Assembly: GCF_900114155.1 (NCBI RefSeq)
Contig: NZ_FOSC01000004.1
Location: 213,355 to 277,354 of the forward strand
Origin: Marinobacter persicus
Lineage (GTDB): Bacteria; Pseudomonadota; Gammaproteobacteria; Pseudomonadales; Oleiphilaceae
DNA length: 64,000 bases
Reading direction: 5' to 3'
Shown here piece after piece: positions 30,234-39,482 of this stretch. How positions within the stretch are numbered: position 1 is the stretch's first letter; each line of letters begins with the position of its first letter. The translations under genes and the position numbers were made by a program. A model generated the notes under the pieces. The model ran no database searches. It was not told the origin of the DNA and saw only the letters and a program-made list of their open reading frames with translations.

Positions 30234-30947
30234 TCAGCCTTGTGCCGGCTTTTTCTCGCGCGCACCGAACACGGCGGTGCCCACCCGGACCCAGGTGGCC
30301 CCTTCGGCAATGGCCGTTTCCAGGTCACCGGACATTCCCATGGACAGCGTGTCGAGCGGGCCGGCTTCCGGATGTGCCTGTTTAAGCGCGCGCAGGGTGC
30401 CGGCCAGCTTCCGGAAACTCAGGCGCAGCTCGCCTTCCGGCTGGTCCGGGTTCGGGATGGCCATCAGCCCCCTCAGTGACAGGTTGGGCAGTTCCCCTAT
30501 CGCGTCCACCAGCTCCGGCAACTGCTCCAGCCGACAGCCGGACTTCGACGCCTCGTTATTAATATTGACCTGCAGGCAAATGTTCAGGGCCGGCAGCCCG
30601 TCCGGCCTTTGCTCACTCAGCCGGCGGGCGATTTTCAACCGGTCCACGCTATGCACCCAGGCAAAGGACTCGGCAATCTGCCGGGTTTTGTTGGACTGGA
30701 TCGGGCCAATGAAATGCCACTCCAGCTCGCTTAAATCCTGCAGGGCATCGATCTTTTCGAGCGCCTCCTGCAGGTAGTTCTCACCAAAGGCCGTTTGCCC
30801 GGCCGCGACGGCAGCACGGATAGCTTCCGGTGGGCGCGTTTTGCTGACCGCCAACAGGTGCACACTGTCGGGATCGCGCCCGGCGGCCACTGTTGCTTTT
30901 TGTATGCGTCGGGTTACGCTCCCGATGTTGTCTGCTATGCTGCTCAT
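30234..30947 (-). CDS. yggS: PLP homeostasis protein (YggS/PLPBP family)
   Basis: The start at 30947 (MSSIADNIGSV) gives 237 residues. The PLP-binding Lys is in LLAVSKTRP, with FGENYLQEAL, WHFIGPIQSNK and LSMGMSGDLETAI typical of the family. It manages pyridoxal phosphate levels and has no known catalysis. It is divergent from pilT with 52 bases between, a gene order common in gammaproteobacteria. Confidence 0.94.
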   Translation of the reverse strand: MSSIADNIGSVTRRIQKATVAAGRDPDSVHLLAVSKTRPPEAIRAAVAAGQTAFGENYLQEALEKIDALQDLSELEWHFIGPIQSNKTRQIAESFAWVHSVDRLKIARRLSEQRPDGLPALNICLQVNINNEASKSGCRLEQLPELVDAIGELPNLSLRGLMAIPNPDQPEGELRLSFRKLAGTLRALKQAHPEAGPLDTLSMGMSGDLETAIAEGATWVRVGTAVFGAREKKPAQG

Positions 30948-30999
30948 ACTGTGAGTTTGCCGCTTCTGGACCAAAAGAAAAAGCCCTCCGAGGAAACCT

Positions 31000-32034
31000 A
31001 TGGATATTACTGAACTGCTTGCCTTTTCGGCCAAACAGGGTGCGTCGGATTTGCACCTGTCGGCCGGGTTGCCACCAATGATTCGTGTTGATGGCGATGT
31101 GCGCCGAATCAACCTTCCGCCCATGGAGCACAAAGAAGTGCACGGGCTGATTTACGACATCATGAACGACAAGCAGCGCAAGGATTACGAGGAATTCCTG
31201 GAAACCGACTTCTCCTTTCAGGTGCCCGGTGTGGCCCGCTTCCGTGTTAACGCATTTAACCAGAACCGGGGTGCCGGCGCCGTATTCCGGACTATCCCTT
31301 CGAAAGTACTGACCATGGAAGATCTGGGCATGGGCCAGGTTTTCAAGGACGTGTCTTCGGTTCCCCGTGGCCTGGTGCTGGTGACCGGCCCCACTGGCTC
31401 CGGTAAGTCCACCACTTTGGCGGCGATGATCGACTACATCAACGACACCCGCTACGAACACGTACTGACCATCGAAGACCCGATCGAATTCGTGCACGAT
31501 TCGAAAAAATGCCTGGTCAACCAGCGGGAAGTACACCGCGATACCCTCGGCTTCAACGAAGCGTTGCGTTCGGCCCTGCGTGAAGACCCCGACATCATCC
31601 TGGTGGGCGAATTGCGGGACCTGGAAACCATTCGCCTGGCCCTGACCGCCGCCGAAACCGGCCACCTGGTATTTGGCACGCTGCACACCACCTCCGCCGC
31701 CAAGACCATTGACCGGGTGGTGGATGTGTTCCCGGCGGAAGAGAAATCCATGGTCCGTTCCATGCTTTCGGAATCCCTGCAGGCGGTTATCTCCCAGACC
31801 CTGATGAAGAAAATGGGCGGTGGCCGGATTGCCGCCCACGAAATCATGCTGGGCACCCCGGCCATCCGGAACCTCATTCGAGAAGACAAAATCGCCCAGA
31901 TGTACTCCTCTATTCAGACCGGTGGTTCCCTGGGCATGCAGACCCTGGACCAGTGCCTGGAGCGGTTGCTGCAGAAAGGCATGATTTCCCGCGAAGCGGC
32001 GCGGGCGAAGGCGAAGATGCCGGATAATTTCTAA
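31000..32034 (+). CDS. pilT: Type IV pilus retraction ATPase PilT
   Basis: The 344-residue hexameric ATPase powers pilus retraction and twitching. It has the N-terminal ASDLHLSAG domain, Walker A GPTGSGKSTT, the Asp box TIEDPIEFVH, Walker B DPDIILVGELRD, a His box, and the C-terminal AIRNLIRE motif needed for retraction. pilU follows after an inverted-repeat element. Confidence 0.96.
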   Translation: MDITELLAFSAKQGASDLHLSAGLPPMIRVDGDVRRINLPPMEHKEVHGLIYDIMNDKQRKDYEEFLETDFSFQVPGVARFRVNAFNQNRGAGAVFRTIPSKVLTMEDLGMGQVFKDVSSVPRGLVLVTGPTGSGKSTTLAAMIDYINDTRYEHVLTIEDPIEFVHDSKKCLVNQREVHRDTLGFNEALRSALREDPDIILVGELRDLETIRLALTAAETGHLVFGTLHTTSAAKTIDRVVDVFPAEEKSMVRSMLSESLQAVISQTLMKKMGGGRIAAHEIMLGTPAIRNLIREDKIAQMYSSIQTGGSLGMQTLDQCLERLLQKGMISREAARAKAKMPDNF

Positions 32035-32082
32035 CGCACATTGGGTTCTGGCAGTGATGGAGGCCGGCAAGCCAGTTTGCGG

Positions 32083-32186
32083 CTGAGGCAGGTAGTCCCT
32101 CCCGGGACTGTCTGCAGCATGGATGCTGCAGTCAAGCGTACAGGGACGTATTCACAGCGTGTCCCGGGAGGGACTACCTGCCTCAG
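32083..32186. repeat. Long inverted-repeat element, copy 2 (between pilT and pilU)
   Basis: Arms 32083-32108 and 32161-32186 are a perfect 26-bp inverted repeat. The inner stem CTGCAGCAT/ATGCTGCAG lies at 32112-32131, followed by TGCAGTCAAGC and TACAGGGACGTA shared with copy 1. It interrupts the pilT-pilU transcription unit and could form a large hairpin in the mRNA. Confidence 0.85.
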
Positions 32187-32226
32187 TCCTGCCCCCGGAT
32201 TAGATAAACAAAGTAGGTAAAATAAA

Positions 32227-33348
32227 ATGGAATTCGAAAAACTGTTAAGGCTGATGGTAGAAAAAGGCGGCTCGGACCTGTTCATTACCGCAGGTGTGCC
32301 GCCCAGCATGAAAGTGAACGGGAAGGTCCTGCCGGTCACCAAGAATGCCCTCACGCCGGAACAGACCCGGGAGCTGGTGTACGGCGCCATGAACGACAAG
32401 CAGCGCGCCGAATTTGATGAATCCCACGAGTGCAACTTCGCCATCAGCGCCCGTGGCATCGGGCGTTTCCGGGTCAGCGCCTTCTTTCAGCGCAACCTGT
32501 GCGGCATGGTACTGCGGCGCATCGAAGTGAAAATCCCGCAGATCGACGACCTGTCCCTGCCGGAAATCATCAAAGAACTGGCCATGACCAAGCGGGGACT
32601 GATCATGTTCGTGGGTGCCACCGGCACCGGTAAGTCCACCTCGCTGGCGGCCATGCTCGGCCACCGGAACCGCAACAGCCGGGGACACATCATCTCCATC
32701 GAAGACCCCATCGAATTCGTGCACCAGCACCAGGGCTGCATCGTTACCCAGCGCGAAGTGGGCATCGACACCGAAAGCTTCGAAGTGGCCTTGAAAAACA
32801 CCCTGCGACAGGCCCCGGACGTCATTCTTATTGGTGAGGTGCGAACCCGCCAGACCATGGAGTACTCCGTGCAGTTCGCCGAAACCGGCCACCTGTGCCT
32901 GGCCACCCTGCACGCCAACAACGCCAACCAGGCGCTGGACCGGATTATCCAGTTCTTCCCGCCGGAGCAGCACAACCAGATCTGGATGGACCTCTCGCTG
33001 AACCTGAAAGCTATCGTGGCGCAGCAGTTGATCCCCACACCGGACGGCAATGGCCGCAAAGCGGTTATCGAAGTGCTGATCAACACCCCGCTGGCGGCGG
33101 ACCATATCCGCAAGGGTGAAGTGCACAAGCTCAAAGAGCTGATGAAGAAGTCGAACGAGTCCGGCATGCAGACCTTTGACCAGGCGCTGTACAAGCTCTA
33201 CTCCGAAGGCTCGATCACCTACGAAGACGCCCTGGCCCACGCCGATTCCGCCAACGACCTGCGCCTGATGATCAAGCTGGGTGCCGATGCTCAGGGCGCG
33301 GACCAGCTGAATTCCACCGTAGATAAGCTCTCAATCCAGGACGATTAA
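32227..33348 (+). CDS. pilU: PilT-like twitching ATPase PilU
   Basis: A 373-residue PilT paralogue that supports retraction under load. It has Walker A GATGTGKSTS, Asp box SIEDPIEFVH, Walker B APDVILIGEVR and a longer C-terminus (EGSITYEDALAHADSANDLRLMIKLG). It starts with ATG after an A-rich leader with a weak ribosome site (AAGTAGG). Confidence 0.95.
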   Translation: MEFEKLLRLMVEKGGSDLFITAGVPPSMKVNGKVLPVTKNALTPEQTRELVYGAMNDKQRAEFDESHECNFAISARGIGRFRVSAFFQRNLCGMVLRRIEVKIPQIDDLSLPEIIKELAMTKRGLIMFVGATGTGKSTSLAAMLGHRNRNSRGHIISIEDPIEFVHQHQGCIVTQREVGIDTESFEVALKNTLRQAPDVILIGEVRTRQTMEYSVQFAETGHLCLATLHANNANQALDRIIQFFPPEQHNQIWMDLSLNLKAIVAQQLIPTPDGNGRKAVIEVLINTPLAADHIRKGEVHKLKELMKKSNESGMQTFDQALYKLYSEGSITYEDALAHADSANDLRLMIKLGADAQGADQLNSTVDKLSIQDD

Positions 33349-33358
33349 CGCCCCAAAT

Positions 33359-33376
33359 GCGGCCCCTGCGGGCCGC
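33359..33376 (+). terminator. GC-rich stem-loop after pilU
   Basis: GCGGCCC and GGGCCGC pair around CTGC, 11 bases after the pilU stop. The downstream sequence is A/T-rich but lacks a clean T-run, so it is a probable but not classical terminator. Confidence 0.5.
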
Positions 33377-33401
33377 GATACAAAAGTTTACAAAATTCAT
33401 T

Positions 33402-33415
33402 CAAACGTGTGTTTA
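33402..33415 (+). promoter_or_regulatory. Possible PsrA-type operator upstream of fadL
   Basis: CAAAC-GTGT-GTTTA closely fits the (C/G)AAAC-N2-4-GTTTG pattern bound by PsrA, a fatty-acid-responsive TetR regulator in pseudomonads and relatives. It lies just upstream of the predicted fadL -35 box. Confidence 0.4.
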
Positions 33416-33421
33416 ATTGGC

Positions 33422-33451
33422 TTGTGGCTGCTAAGGAATGGTGCCTATACT
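33422..33451 (+). promoter_or_regulatory. Predicted sigma-70 promoter for fadL
   Basis: TTGTGG at 33422-33427 and TATACT at 33446-33451, separated by 18 bases, lie 28 bases before the fadL ATG. GTAAGGAG supplies a good ribosome site. Confidence 0.4.
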
Positions 33452-33478
33452 CAGGCTGAAACCTTGTAAGGAGTCGTT

Positions 33479-34912
33479 ATGAACAACAATTACAATGCAC
33501 TCGCAAAAGCTGTCCGTTTCGCCACCCTGGCCGCCATTGCCGCGCCCGCCAGTGTCATGGCCGGTGGCTTTTCGCTGAACGAACAAAGCGCTTCCACCTC
33601 CGGCTACGCCAACGCCGGCGCTGCCGCCCATGCTGCCGATGCCAGCACCGTGTTCTTTAACCCTGCCGGTATGAGCAAGCTGTCTGGAACCAATGTGTCT
33701 TTCGGGGCTTCGGTTTTGGATATTGATGCGGAGGCGAAGAGTGGGTCTCAGACCGCTACCAATCAAGTTGGTGAGCCTGTGACTGGTAGTGGCGGTGGAG
33801 ATATTGCAGACCCGGCAGTGTTGCCCAGCTTGTTTGTCACTCACGAAGTAAATGATTCAATTGATGTCGGGTTTGCTTTGCATGCGCCTTATGGTTTGGC
33901 AGCTGACTATGACAATGACTTTCAGGGACGTTTTTTCGCCGATAAAACAGAATTGTCGGTAATCTCCTTTAGCCCATCTTTAGCTGTTAGTAATGGCGAG
34001 GGCCTCTCGATGGGTGCGGGAATTAACATCATGTACGCGGAAGGCCGCCTGTCCAGATATCAGGACATAAGCGGTAAACTCCTGCGGGATGATCCCCGAT
34101 ACACCACTCCAGAGGAAGCAACCGCTGCAGCTAATGCCTTTGAGGATGCGTTCGGGGCCCCATATGCCGATGTTGAAGGCGATGACGTGGCGATCAACTT
34201 TAAAGTTGGTTTTCTCTACGATATTTCAAATAGGACTCAGGTAGGTTTGACCTACCAAACTTCTACAGAGTTCGAACTTGAGGGGGATATCAAAGTAAGT
34301 GGGGCGCCGAATCAAATGGGGAATGGAGTTCAGCCCACACTCCAAGAAGATGCCTACGTTCCACTTGATATTCCGGAGAGCGTCACGTTCGGTGTAAGTC
34401 ACCAATTAACTGATGATATTACGGTTTTGGCAGGAGCAACTTATGCTAAGTGGAGCCGTTTTGAGGAGCTCGACGTATATAGCGCAGAAGGAAATCAAGG
34501 CGAAGTCGCCGATTTGCTTGAAACACAAGGCGATCAACCTCTGACTCACGTTACCGAAGAATGGAAAAATACTTGGCAGTTTAATGTCGGTGGTATCTGG
34601 CAGGCCACGCCCAAGTGGCAGCTAAAAGCGGGTTATGCTTATGACGAATCGCCCGTAAACAATTACGTGACCGCGCGCATTCCGTCTCAGGATCGCCACT
34701 GGCTGACGCTGGGTACCCAATGGAAAGATGTCCAAAGCGGTTGGACGGTCGACGCCGCTGTTGGCACCTTGATTTTTGATGGTGATGCAAAAGTAGAAGA
34801 CCGTGAGTATTCTCATGACAACCCAAGCGTTCAAACATCTAAGGCTTCTTATGACGCCGAATACGACCTAAGCGCCTGGAGCGCCTCCCTGCAGGTCAGC
34901 AAGGCGTTCTGA
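33479..34912 (+). CDS. fadL: FadL family outer-membrane long-chain fatty acid / hydrocarbon transporter
   Basis: The 477-residue protein has a signal peptide (ending SVMAGG), the FadL N-terminal hatch motif (GGFSLNEQSASTSGYANAGAA...STVFFNPAGMSKL) and a 14-strand barrel ending in aromatic Phe. It passes long-chain fatty acids and other hydrophobic compounds through the outer membrane. The first ~220 bases and the last ~60 are GC-rich like neighbours, while the middle (about 33700-34850) is clearly more AT-rich with different codon use, suggesting allelic exchange of the surface-exposed part. Confidence 0.92.
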   Translation: MNNNYNALAKAVRFATLAAIAAPASVMAGGFSLNEQSASTSGYANAGAAAHAADASTVFFNPAGMSKLSGTNVSFGASVLDIDAEAKSGSQTATNQVGEPVTGSGGGDIADPAVLPSLFVTHEVNDSIDVGFALHAPYGLAADYDNDFQGRFFADKTELSVISFSPSLAVSNGEGLSMGAGINIMYAEGRLSRYQDISGKLLRDDPRYTTPEEATAAANAFEDAFGAPYADVEGDDVAINFKVGFLYDISNRTQVGLTYQTSTEFELEGDIKVSGAPNQMGNGVQPTLQEDAYVPLDIPESVTFGVSHQLTDDITVLAGATYAKWSRFEELDVYSAEGNQGEVADLLETQGDQPLTHVTEEWKNTWQFNVGGIWQATPKWQLKAGYAYDESPVNNYVTARIPSQDRHWLTLGTQWKDVQSGWTVDAAVGTLIFDGDAKVEDREYSHDNPSVQTSKASYDAEYDLSAWSASLQVSKAF

Positions 34913-34951
34913 TCCACTCCCCAACCGGCTGATTGCCCGGACCCCGGCTAG

Positions 34952-35305
34952 TCAGCCCACCACCTGCCCCCGGTACACCACCTTGTTGTGCCGGGGGCGA
35001 GGTGGGTGTTTCCCCTCCCCGCTTTTACTCCCCGGTTCCTCATAGACTGTTTGTCCCCGGTAGGTTTTCACCGGTTTGTCGTCCTCGCCCAGCTCCGGCA
35101 CTCGTTGCTTCAGCGCCTCCCAGGTATGTACCAGGTGACGAGAACGGGTTTGTTGGGCGTATTCGGCCAGCTGTTGTTCCAGATCGTCCTGATTCAAATG
35201 CAGTTTTACACCGAATTCGGACTGGATCAGGCGTCGGCACTGATGCACCAGTCGTAACAGTTCCGGTTCAAACAGCCAGCTGCGTTCATTCGCGGTGGAA
35301 TTCAT
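34952..35305 (-). CDS. Hypothetical protein with two YRGQ motifs
   Basis: A 117-residue, charged, soluble protein that I do not recognise. An N-terminal helical part (residues ~1-75) precedes two similar short motifs, KTYRGQTVYEEP and KVVYRGQVVG, separated by a basic Gly/Pro/Lys linker. Codon use is normal for the genome. It lies between fadL and repeat copy 3, on the same strand as polA. Confidence 0.55.
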   Translation of the reverse strand: MNSTANERSWLFEPELLRLVHQCRRLIQSEFGVKLHLNQDDLEQQLAEYAQQTRSRHLVHTWEALKQRVPELGEDDKPVKTYRGQTVYEEPGSKSGEGKHPPRPRHNKVVYRGQVVG

Positions 35306-35407
35306 GGCGGGCCTCTCATTGCCTGTGCTGCTCGGGGAGTTTCCCCTGGTGAGTGCATCCAGCAGGTTTCGTGCCCGTTGTTGGTATCTCCGCCCAAGAC
35401 GAGGGTG

Positions 35408-35522
35408 AGCATCCGGTTGGGAGGCTTTGGAAAAACCGTGCGGAGCCAGGGATGGCGGAGCTCGAGCGACACAGGGAGGTGCCGCAGGAGCGTGTTTTGG
35501 AAAAGCCTCCCCACCGGATGCT
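35408..35522. repeat. Long inverted-repeat element, copy 3 (diverged)
   Basis: Arms AGCATCCGGTTGGGAGGCTT (35408-35427) and its near complement at 35503-35522 pair with one mismatch. The core between them (GGAGCCAGGGATGGCGGAGC, then CACAGGGAGGT and GAGCGTGTTTTGG) is recognisably related to copies 1 and 2. It fills most of the 337-base gap between the YRGQ gene and polA; the rest of the gap (35306-35407 and 35523-35642) shows no gene. Confidence 0.7.
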
Positions 35523-35642
35523 CTGGCTTGGAGGTGAGTGTTGCAGCGGTTCCGTCGGGTTCAAGCAACGCCCTGTTACCGCACAAAGTCAGTGATTCTG
35601 CACGGAGACAGGGCGCGTGGGCCTAAGAGGTGGCGGCCCCGC

Positions 35643-38375
35643 TTAGTGCGCCTCGTCCCAGTTATTCCCCACGTCAGCCTCCACCAGCAGGGGCACGTCC
35701 AGGGTGGCAGCGGCGGACATGCGTTTGACCAGGCCTTCTTTTACCTTCTCCAGCGCATCCTCGCGCACCTCAATGATCAATTCATCGTGCACCTGCATGG
35801 TCATGCAGGCGTCGTCGGCGTGTTCGTTGTGCAGCCAGTTGTCCACGTCGATCATCGCCCGCTTGATGATGTCGGCGGCGGTGCCTTGCATGGGCGCGTT
35901 GATGGCGGTGCGCTCGGCGGCCTGTTGCATCTGCTTGTTGCGGGCGTTGATTTCCGGCAGGTACAGGCGGCGGCCGTACAGGGTTTCCACGAAACCGTCG
36001 TCGTGGGCCTGTTTGCGGATGTTGTCCATGTATTTGAGCACGCCGGGGTAACGCTCGAAATAACGGTCGATGTAGGTCTGGGCGTCTTTGCGCTCTTCAC
36101 CCAGCTGGCGGGCCAGGCCGAAGGCGGACATGCCGTAGATCAGCCCGAAGTTGATGGCCTTGGCGCGGCGACGCTGGTCGGAGGACACATCGTCCAGGCT
36201 GACGCCGAACACTTCGGCAGCGGTGGCCTTGTGAATATCCTCGCCCTGCTCAAAGGCGTTCAGTAAGCCCTTGTCGCCAGACAGGTGCGCCATGATGCGT
36301 AGCTCGATCTGGGAGTAGTCCGCCGCCAGCAGTTTGTAGCCTTCCGGCGCGATGAAAGCCTGGCGAATGCGCCGGCCTTCCTCGGTGCGGATGGGGATGT
36401 TCTGCAGGTTCGGTTCGGACGATGACAGGCGCCCGGTGGCTGTCACTGCCTGGTGATAGGACGTATGAACCCGGCCGGTGCGGTGGTGAATCAGCTCCGG
36501 CAGGGTGTCGGTGTAGGTGGACTTGAGCTTGCTCAGGCTACGATGTTGCACGATCAGTCTCGGCAGTTCGTGTTCGTCCGCCAGTTCCTGCAGCACCGGC
36601 TCGGCGGTGGACGGCGCGCCTTTCGGGGTTTTCTTGACCACCCGCAGGCCCAGTTTGTCGTACAGGATGGCCTGCAGCTGTTTCGGCGAGCCCAGGTTGA
36701 AGGCTTCGCCAGCCACTTCGTGGGCCTGCTCCTCCAGCTCGGCCATGCGTTCGGCCAGTTGCTGGCTATGGTTGCGCAGGGTGCTGGCGCTGATCAGTGT
36801 GCCGCGCCGCTCCATGCGTGAAAGCACGGGCACCAGCGGCAGGTCGATCTCCCGGTACACGCTTTCCAGTTTGCCGGTTTCCTGCAGTTTCGGGCTCAGG
36901 GCGTGGTGCAGACGCAGGGTGATGTCGGCGTCTTCTGCGGCATAGGGGCCAGCCTGCTCCAGGTCGATCTGATTGAAGGTCAGCTGCTTCGCGCCCTTGC
37001 CGGCGATGGACTCGTAGCTGATGGTCTGCTCGTCCAGGTACACCCGGGCCAGGCTGTCCATGTCGTGGCGGGTGGCCACGGAGTTGTAGACGTAGGATTC
37101 GAGCATGGTGTCTTCGGCAATGCCCTCCAGGGTGATGCCGTGGTTGGCAAGCACGTTCTTGTCGTACTTCAGGTTCTGGCCGATCTTCTTGTGTTCCGGG
37201 CTTTCCAGCAGCGGTTTTAGTTGGTCAAGCACGCTGTCGCGGTCCAGCTGTTCGGGGGCGCCCATGTAGTCGTGACCCAGGGGCACGTACGCAGCTTCGC
37301 CTGGCTCAACGGCGAAGGAGACGCCCACCACTTCGGCGTCCATGTAGCGCAGGCTCGTTGTTTCGGTATCGAAGGCGAACAGGGCGGCGTTTTTCAGTCG
37401 CTCCAGCCACTGGTCGAATTCCTGTTGGTCGGTGACCACCGAGTAGCACTTTTCCGGCTTGTCCGGCATGGGGGTGCCGGTGCTCCGGGTGGATTGATCG
37501 TCGGAATGGCCGTTGCCGTTTTCAAGCTCGGCGATCCAGCTGCGGAATTCGTATTCCCTGAACAGTTCCAGCAACTGGTCATCGTCCTGTTCGCGGTCTT
37601 TCAGGTCTTCCAGGCCAAAGTCCAGTTCGACGTCGGTGCGGATGGTGGCCAGCTCGCGGCTCAGGGGCAGGGTGTCGGTGGCGTCGCGCAGGTTGTCGCC
37701 GATCTTGCCTTTGATTTCATCCGCGTGTTCGATCAGGTTGTCCAGAGTGTCGTAGGTCTGCAGCCACTTCACGGCGGTTTTCGGACCGCACTTGTTGACT
37801 CCGGGGATGTTGTCCACCTTGTCGCCGACCAGGGCCAGGTAGTCGATGATCTGCTCTGGCTTCACACCGAACTTGTCCACCACGCCTTCGCGGTCCATGG
37901 CGGTTTCGGTCATGGTGTTGATCAGCGTTACGTGGTCGCTGACCAGTTGCGCCATGTCCTTGTCGCCGGTGGAAACCACCACGTCGATGCCTTTGCTGGT
38001 CGCTTCATGGGCCAGGGTGCCGATTACGTCATCGGCCTCAACGCCCGGCACGATCAGCAGCGGCAGACCCATGGCCTTGACGATGTTGTGAATTGGCTCG
38101 ATCTGCATGGCCAGGTCTTCGGGCATCGGCGGGCGGTTGGCCTTGTACTCTTCGTACATGTCGTGGCGGAAGGTTTTACCCTTGGCATCAAACACCACCA
38201 CCACTTTGGAGCCGGGGAAATCCTGCTCCAGCCGGCGCAGCATGCTGATGACACCCTTGATGGCACCGGTGGGGTGATTTTTGCTGGTGGTGAGCGGCGG
38301 CAGGGCGTGAAAGGCGCGGAACAGGTAGGACGATCCGTCCACCAGAACCACGGGCGGGGTCTTTTGTTCAGTCAT
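35643..38375 (-). CDS. polA: DNA polymerase I
   Basis: The 910-residue enzyme has the 5'-3' exonuclease domain (VLVDGSSYLFRAFHALP, TGDKDMAQLV), an active-looking 3'-5' exonuclease domain (FAFDTETTSL) and the family A polymerase domain (DYSQIELRIMAHLSGD, RRAKAINFGLIYGMSAFGLA, MQVHDELIIEV). It fills gaps and removes RNA primers. The start at 38375 (MTEQKTPPVVLVDG) fits the family; the frame stays open to 38423. It diverges from the DUF2782 gene. Confidence 0.96.
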   Translation of the reverse strand: MTEQKTPPVVLVDGSSYLFRAFHALPPLTTSKNHPTGAIKGVISMLRRLEQDFPGSKVVVVFDAKGKTFRHDMYEEYKANRPPMPEDLAMQIEPIHNIVKAMGLPLLIVPGVEADDVIGTLAHEATSKGIDVVVSTGDKDMAQLVSDHVTLINTMTETAMDREGVVDKFGVKPEQIIDYLALVGDKVDNIPGVNKCGPKTAVKWLQTYDTLDNLIEHADEIKGKIGDNLRDATDTLPLSRELATIRTDVELDFGLEDLKDREQDDDQLLELFREYEFRSWIAELENGNGHSDDQSTRSTGTPMPDKPEKCYSVVTDQQEFDQWLERLKNAALFAFDTETTSLRYMDAEVVGVSFAVEPGEAAYVPLGHDYMGAPEQLDRDSVLDQLKPLLESPEHKKIGQNLKYDKNVLANHGITLEGIAEDTMLESYVYNSVATRHDMDSLARVYLDEQTISYESIAGKGAKQLTFNQIDLEQAGPYAAEDADITLRLHHALSPKLQETGKLESVYREIDLPLVPVLSRMERRGTLISASTLRNHSQQLAERMAELEEQAHEVAGEAFNLGSPKQLQAILYDKLGLRVVKKTPKGAPSTAEPVLQELADEHELPRLIVQHRSLSKLKSTYTDTLPELIHHRTGRVHTSYHQAVTATGRLSSSEPNLQNIPIRTEEGRRIRQAFIAPEGYKLLAADYSQIELRIMAHLSGDKGLLNAFEQGEDIHKATAAEVFGVSLDDVSSDQRRRAKAINFGLIYGMSAFGLARQLGEERKDAQTYIDRYFERYPGVLKYMDNIRKQAHDDGFVETLYGRRLYLPEINARNKQMQQAAERTAINAPMQGTAADIIKRAMIDVDNWLHNEHADDACMTMQVHDELIIEVREDALEKVKEGLVKRMSAAATLDVPLLVEADVGNNWDEAH

Positions 38376-38456
38376 GTTGAAACAGGTCCGGATTCTGATT
38401 GAAGTGTGGGTTGGCTTGTGCAACTCTGTATTCAGGGATTTTTGTCAAAGGGTACC

Positions 38457-38801
38457 ATGAAAATGAAACGAATCGCCTGTTGTGCGCTGTTGCTTGGCTG
38501 TGTAGCGGTGCCTGTTGCCGCCCAGGATGAAGGCGCGCTGGATGCTGAACCGGTGGTGACGCCTCAGGAGCCGGTGGTGATTTCCGATTACCAGCCATCC
38601 TCGGAGGATGCGCAGATTGTTATTCGCCCGGGCGAAGATGAGGTGTTCTACGAATACCGCGTCAATGGCCAGTTGGTGGAGATCAAGGTGGTGCCGGAAG
38701 TGGGGCCGGAGTATTACCTGGTGCCGGCCGAAGGTGGTGGCTGGATTCAGGACACCGAGTCGGATTTGCTGGTGCCCAGCTGGGTGCTATTCCGCTGGTA
38801 A
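38457..38801 (+). CDS. Secreted DUF2782 protein
   Basis: A 114-residue protein with a signal peptide (ending PVAAQDE). The DUF2782 pattern is clear (VVISDYQPSSEDAQIVIRPGEDEVFYEYRVNGQLVEIKVVPEVGPEYYLV). Function is unknown, but the family is found next to polA in pseudomonads and relatives. The start at 38457 follows AAAGGG. Confidence 0.85.
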   Translation: MKMKRIACCALLLGCVAVPVAAQDEGALDAEPVVTPQEPVVISDYQPSSEDAQIVIRPGEDEVFYEYRVNGQLVEIKVVPEVGPEYYLVPAEGGGWIQDTESDLLVPSWVLFRW

Positions 38802-38823
38802 CGGGGCGGGTTGGCCTCGCCCT

Positions 38824-39480
38824 TTAGTCGCTGGTCCGTGCTTTCTTTTTGCGCTCCAGCGGCACCGTGCGCTTTTCGCCGGTTACTTCCTCCAGCCGCT
38901 CGATATCGGCCATGAATTCCTGTTTCATGGCTTCGATCTGCTTGCGCTGGCTGGCAATTTCCGCCTCGATATCGCGAATTTGTGCCTCCAGCCGCTGGAT
39001 CTTGTCCAGTGACGCCTGCGGTACATCCCGGCCGGAACGCTCCATGTCGGCTGCCCGGCTCTGTTCGCCATCCAACTGGCTTGCCAGTACGGAGATATTG
39101 CCCCGCTTGAGCTGAATAATGCCTTCCATCTCGCCGATTTTACGGTGCATGGCCCGTACTGCCTGGTTTGGATGGCTGTAGCGCTGCAGCAACTTTTCGT
39201 CTTCCTGGCGTTGCAGCTCTGCCTGGCGCTGGCGCTCTTTTTCTGCTTCGCGGGCCGCGATTTCTTCGGCGGTCGGCGCCGGGGCTACTTTCTCGATGAC
39301 CCGGCCGTTATTGCCAAGAATCTCGTAGCCCCGCTTGGTGGCTTCCTGCGGAACGCTGCTGCTGATCACCGTTTGCCCGTTCTCATCCTTGTAGCGATAC
39401 ATATTGGCCTGGGTGCTGGTTGTAACCAGCAGTCCGGCAAGCGTGGCGGTAATAAGGCAGGCAGTCAGCCGTTTCGGCAT
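38824..39480 (-). CDS. Secreted DUF4124 domain protein with coiled coil
   Basis: The 218 residues hold a signal peptide (ending TSTQA), a DUF4124 domain (NMYRYKDENGQTVISSSVPQEATKRGYEIL) and a long helical region rich in Glu, Arg and Gln (about 70-195) that should form a coiled coil, ending in a basic tail. Likely periplasmic; function unknown. It lies two bases downstream of pyrE. Confidence 0.82.
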   Translation of the reverse strand: MPKRLTACLITATLAGLLVTTSTQANMYRYKDENGQTVISSSVPQEATKRGYEILGNNGRVIEKVAPAPTAEEIAAREAEKERQRQAELQRQEDEKLLQRYSHPNQAVRAMHRKIGEMEGIIQLKRGNISVLASQLDGEQSRAADMERSGRDVPQASLDKIQRLEAQIRDIEAEIASQRKQIEAMKQEFMADIERLEEVTGEKRTVPLERKKKARTSD

Positions 39481-39482
39481 AC

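Noticed and set aside
35643..38420. Long open frames on the plus strand opposite polA
   Set aside because: They mirror the codon structure of polA and have no recognisable products; they are shadows of a high-GC gene.
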